A DNA stretch of 64,000 bases from Pseudomonas bijieensis. Lineage in GTDB: Bacteria; Pseudomonadota; Gammaproteobacteria; Pseudomonadales; Pseudomonadaceae. The notes under the pieces are model-generated. The model had not been told where the DNA came from. It saw only the letters and a program-made list of their open reading frames with translations, and searched no databases. The translations under genes were made by a program, and so were the position numbers. This document shows positions 62,657-64,000 of the stretch, in pieces. The DNA is taken from NCBI RefSeq assembly GCF_013347965.1, contig NZ_CP048810.1, positions 3,595,501 through 3,659,500 of the forward strand. Reading direction: 5' to 3'. The number at the start of each line of letters is the position of its first letter. The first letter of the stretch is position 1.

Positions 62657-64000
62657 TTACAGCTTGTCCCAGGCGCTTTGCCAGGAGGCACCGACACCCG
62701 GTTCGAAACCGTTCGACGTCGGGCTGTACTGTTTGCAGTAGCCAGACGCAGGGAACGGCTTGCACTCGAAGACTTCGTCAGTCTTGGGCTGCAGCACTTT
62801 CGTGCCTACGGTGTAGTCGCTGATGCCTTCCGGGAACACGAAGTCGTACTCGATGCCGGCGCCTTCGCCAGTCAGGGTGACGGCTTGGGTATCCTGGCGA
62901 GTGGTGCGTCCGTCTTCGGTGGTCCCCACCAGCGTCAGGGTGTGGGCGCCGGGGGCGCTGCGCACATCCAGGTTCAGGCCGGTGCTGCCTTCACCCACAG
63001 TCTGGCTCACGGCACCGACCTGTTTGTTCTTCTCATCGAACAGCGTGGCTTCAAGGTTCATCCGGCGGTTTGCCTGCGCAGTGAACGCCATGCTGATCCG
63101 ACCTTTGTCGAGGACGTACTCTGGTTGCAGGGAGGAAATCTCCATGCTGGCGCTGGCGTCTTCCTGCATGTCCAGTTGCACTTCATAGCGATTCACACCG
63201 CTTTCTTTCTGGGCGTACAGGCTGTTGGCGCCCTTGACCGGCGTGATATTGCCCTCATCATCACGAATACCGGCACGAATCAGGGCATGGGCGTTGTTGA
63301 TGGCTTCGGCCAGTTTGAACGACCAGTTCTCAGCCTTGCCTTCCTCGGCGTTGTCGATGCTGATTTCTACGCTGTACTGGGCATTTTCGCCGGTGGCGGT
63401 GAATGCCCGGGCCTTGACCTTGTCACCCACCAGCAGCTGGGTCGATGGCGCAATGCTGCCCACCGCCGACCAGCCGCCCGGCAACGCGGCTTCGGCGAGG
63501 ATGTTTACATCGACCGGGTCGTAGAACGCGTTATCGGTGTCGCCTACTGTCCAGACGGCCAGGATGACGTGATGACCCGACTTGCTGTCAGGAATGACGC
63601 AGTTATGCGGGGCACCGCCTACCGGCACTTGATTGCCACCTTCCACCGTACAGAACGGCGCGCTGTCGAACGAGGCACGCTTGAGCGCTTCGTTCGGGTT
63701 CCAACCGTCGCGGGTAATGAAGTATTCGTGTTTGGTCGCCGGGTGCGCGGCGGAGTATTGCCATTGAAAGGTAATGTCCCGGTCCCTGATTTCAGTCAGG
63801 TGCCAGCGCGAAGCCGATTGCGCATCGAGGGCAGAGAACCGGGCAATGCCGCCACTGGCGATTTTACCGTCGATAGGGCCTTGCAGCGGCGCACCACCTG
63901 CACCATTCGGGAAGCCCTTGAAGGTTTCACCGGTACTCTGCGGTTCGTATTGCGCGCCACCGCACTGTTGGTTGACACCTTTCTGGCACAACAGCGCACG
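62657..64000 (-). CDS. Chitin-active lytic polysaccharide monooxygenase, CbpD/GbpA type (partial)
   Basis: The gene runs off the window: the reading frame is still open at 64000, and the signal peptide and N-terminal His are missing. The visible 447 residues begin within the AA10 domain (LLCQKGVNQQCGGAQYEPQS, DGKIASGG; second copper His in KSGHHVILAVW; NAFYDPVD). A GbpA-like middle region and a C-terminal CBM73-like module (FECKPFPASGYCKQYS, WQSAWDKL) follow. It oxidatively cleaves chitin. P. aeruginosa CbpD is a T2SS substrate, so the adjacent gsp operon probably secretes it. Confidence 0.9.
   Translation of the reverse strand, partial: RALLCQKGVNQQCGGAQYEPQSTGETFKGFPNGAGGAPLQGPIDGKIASGGIARFSALDAQSASRWHLTEIRDRDITFQWQYSAAHPATKHEYFITRDGWNPNEALKRASFDSAPFCTVEGGNQVPVGGAPHNCVIPDSKSGHHVILAVWTVGDTDNAFYDPVDVNILAEAALPGGWSAVGSIAPSTQLLVGDKVKARAFTATGENAQYSVEISIDNAEEGKAENWSFKLAEAINNAHALIRAGIRDDEGNITPVKGANSLYAQKESGVNRYEVQLDMQEDASASMEISSLQPEYVLDKGRISMAFTAQANRRMNLEATLFDEKNKQVGAVSQTVGEGSTGLNLDVRSAPGAHTLTLVGTTEDGRTTRQDTQAVTLTGEGAGIEYDFVFPEGISDYTVGTKVLQPKTDEVFECKPFPASGYCKQYSPTSNGFEPGVGASWQSAWDKL

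Overview
The window looks like chromosomal DNA from a Pseudomonas of the fluorescens group. Evidence: high GC, dense ATGA/GTGA-coupled operons, a ribbon-helix-helix putA divergent from putP, a Pseudomonas-type DUF6124 gene, and twelve REPIN-type inverted-repeat elements built on GTGGGAGCGAGCCTGCTCGC or GTGGCGAGGGAGCTTGCTCC ends. Genus is an inference from gene content; I could not run a database search. No tRNA, rRNA, CRISPR array, insertion sequence or phage was seen.

Left part (1-28.5 kb), mostly housekeeping: msrA; rlmJ; a type VI secretion spike pair (vgrG plus DUF4123 adaptor) with no effector behind it; a DUF2165 membrane protein; the proline locus putP/putA, whose shared control region carries five GTTGCA-type PutA boxes; an acyl-CoA dehydrogenase; zapA with a ZapB-like partner; a chemoreceptor; the potassium/osmotic pair nhaP2 and mscK; selO; a DUF6124 gene behind a structured, possibly switching leader; a frameshifted HigA-like antitoxin; a LysR gene that lacks a normal start codon, divergent from a YcaC-type hydrolase; trxC; and an orphan parA.

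Middle (28.9-47.5 kb): one co-directional run of 21 genes for an aryl-polyene/xanthomonadin-type pigment. It holds two acyl carrier proteins, two ketosynthases plus a chain-length-factor-like protein, a ketoreductase, two hot-dog dehydratases (one fused to the aryl-acid ligase), an aromatic ammonia-lyase, a thioesterase, a glycosyltransferase, two acyltransferases and a methyltransferase. It also has a LolA-like/MMPL/lipoprotein export trio, a Kef-type membrane protein and a flavoenzyme carrying flavin-dependent-halogenase motifs. Read together, the genes suggest that an aryl acid made by the lyase is activated, extended and dehydrated on the carrier proteins, possibly halogenated and methylated, attached to a lipid and moved to the outer membrane.

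Right part (47.6-64 kb): two PAAR/PAAR-like genes without effector domains, a DUF2846 lipoprotein, an AT-rich orphan membrane protein, a LysR/MFS divergent pair, and a complete-looking type II secretion operon gspC-M on the minus strand. That operon is preceded by a cytochrome b561-like gene and, cut by the window edge, a chitin-active LPMO (CbpD/GbpA type) that is a likely cargo.
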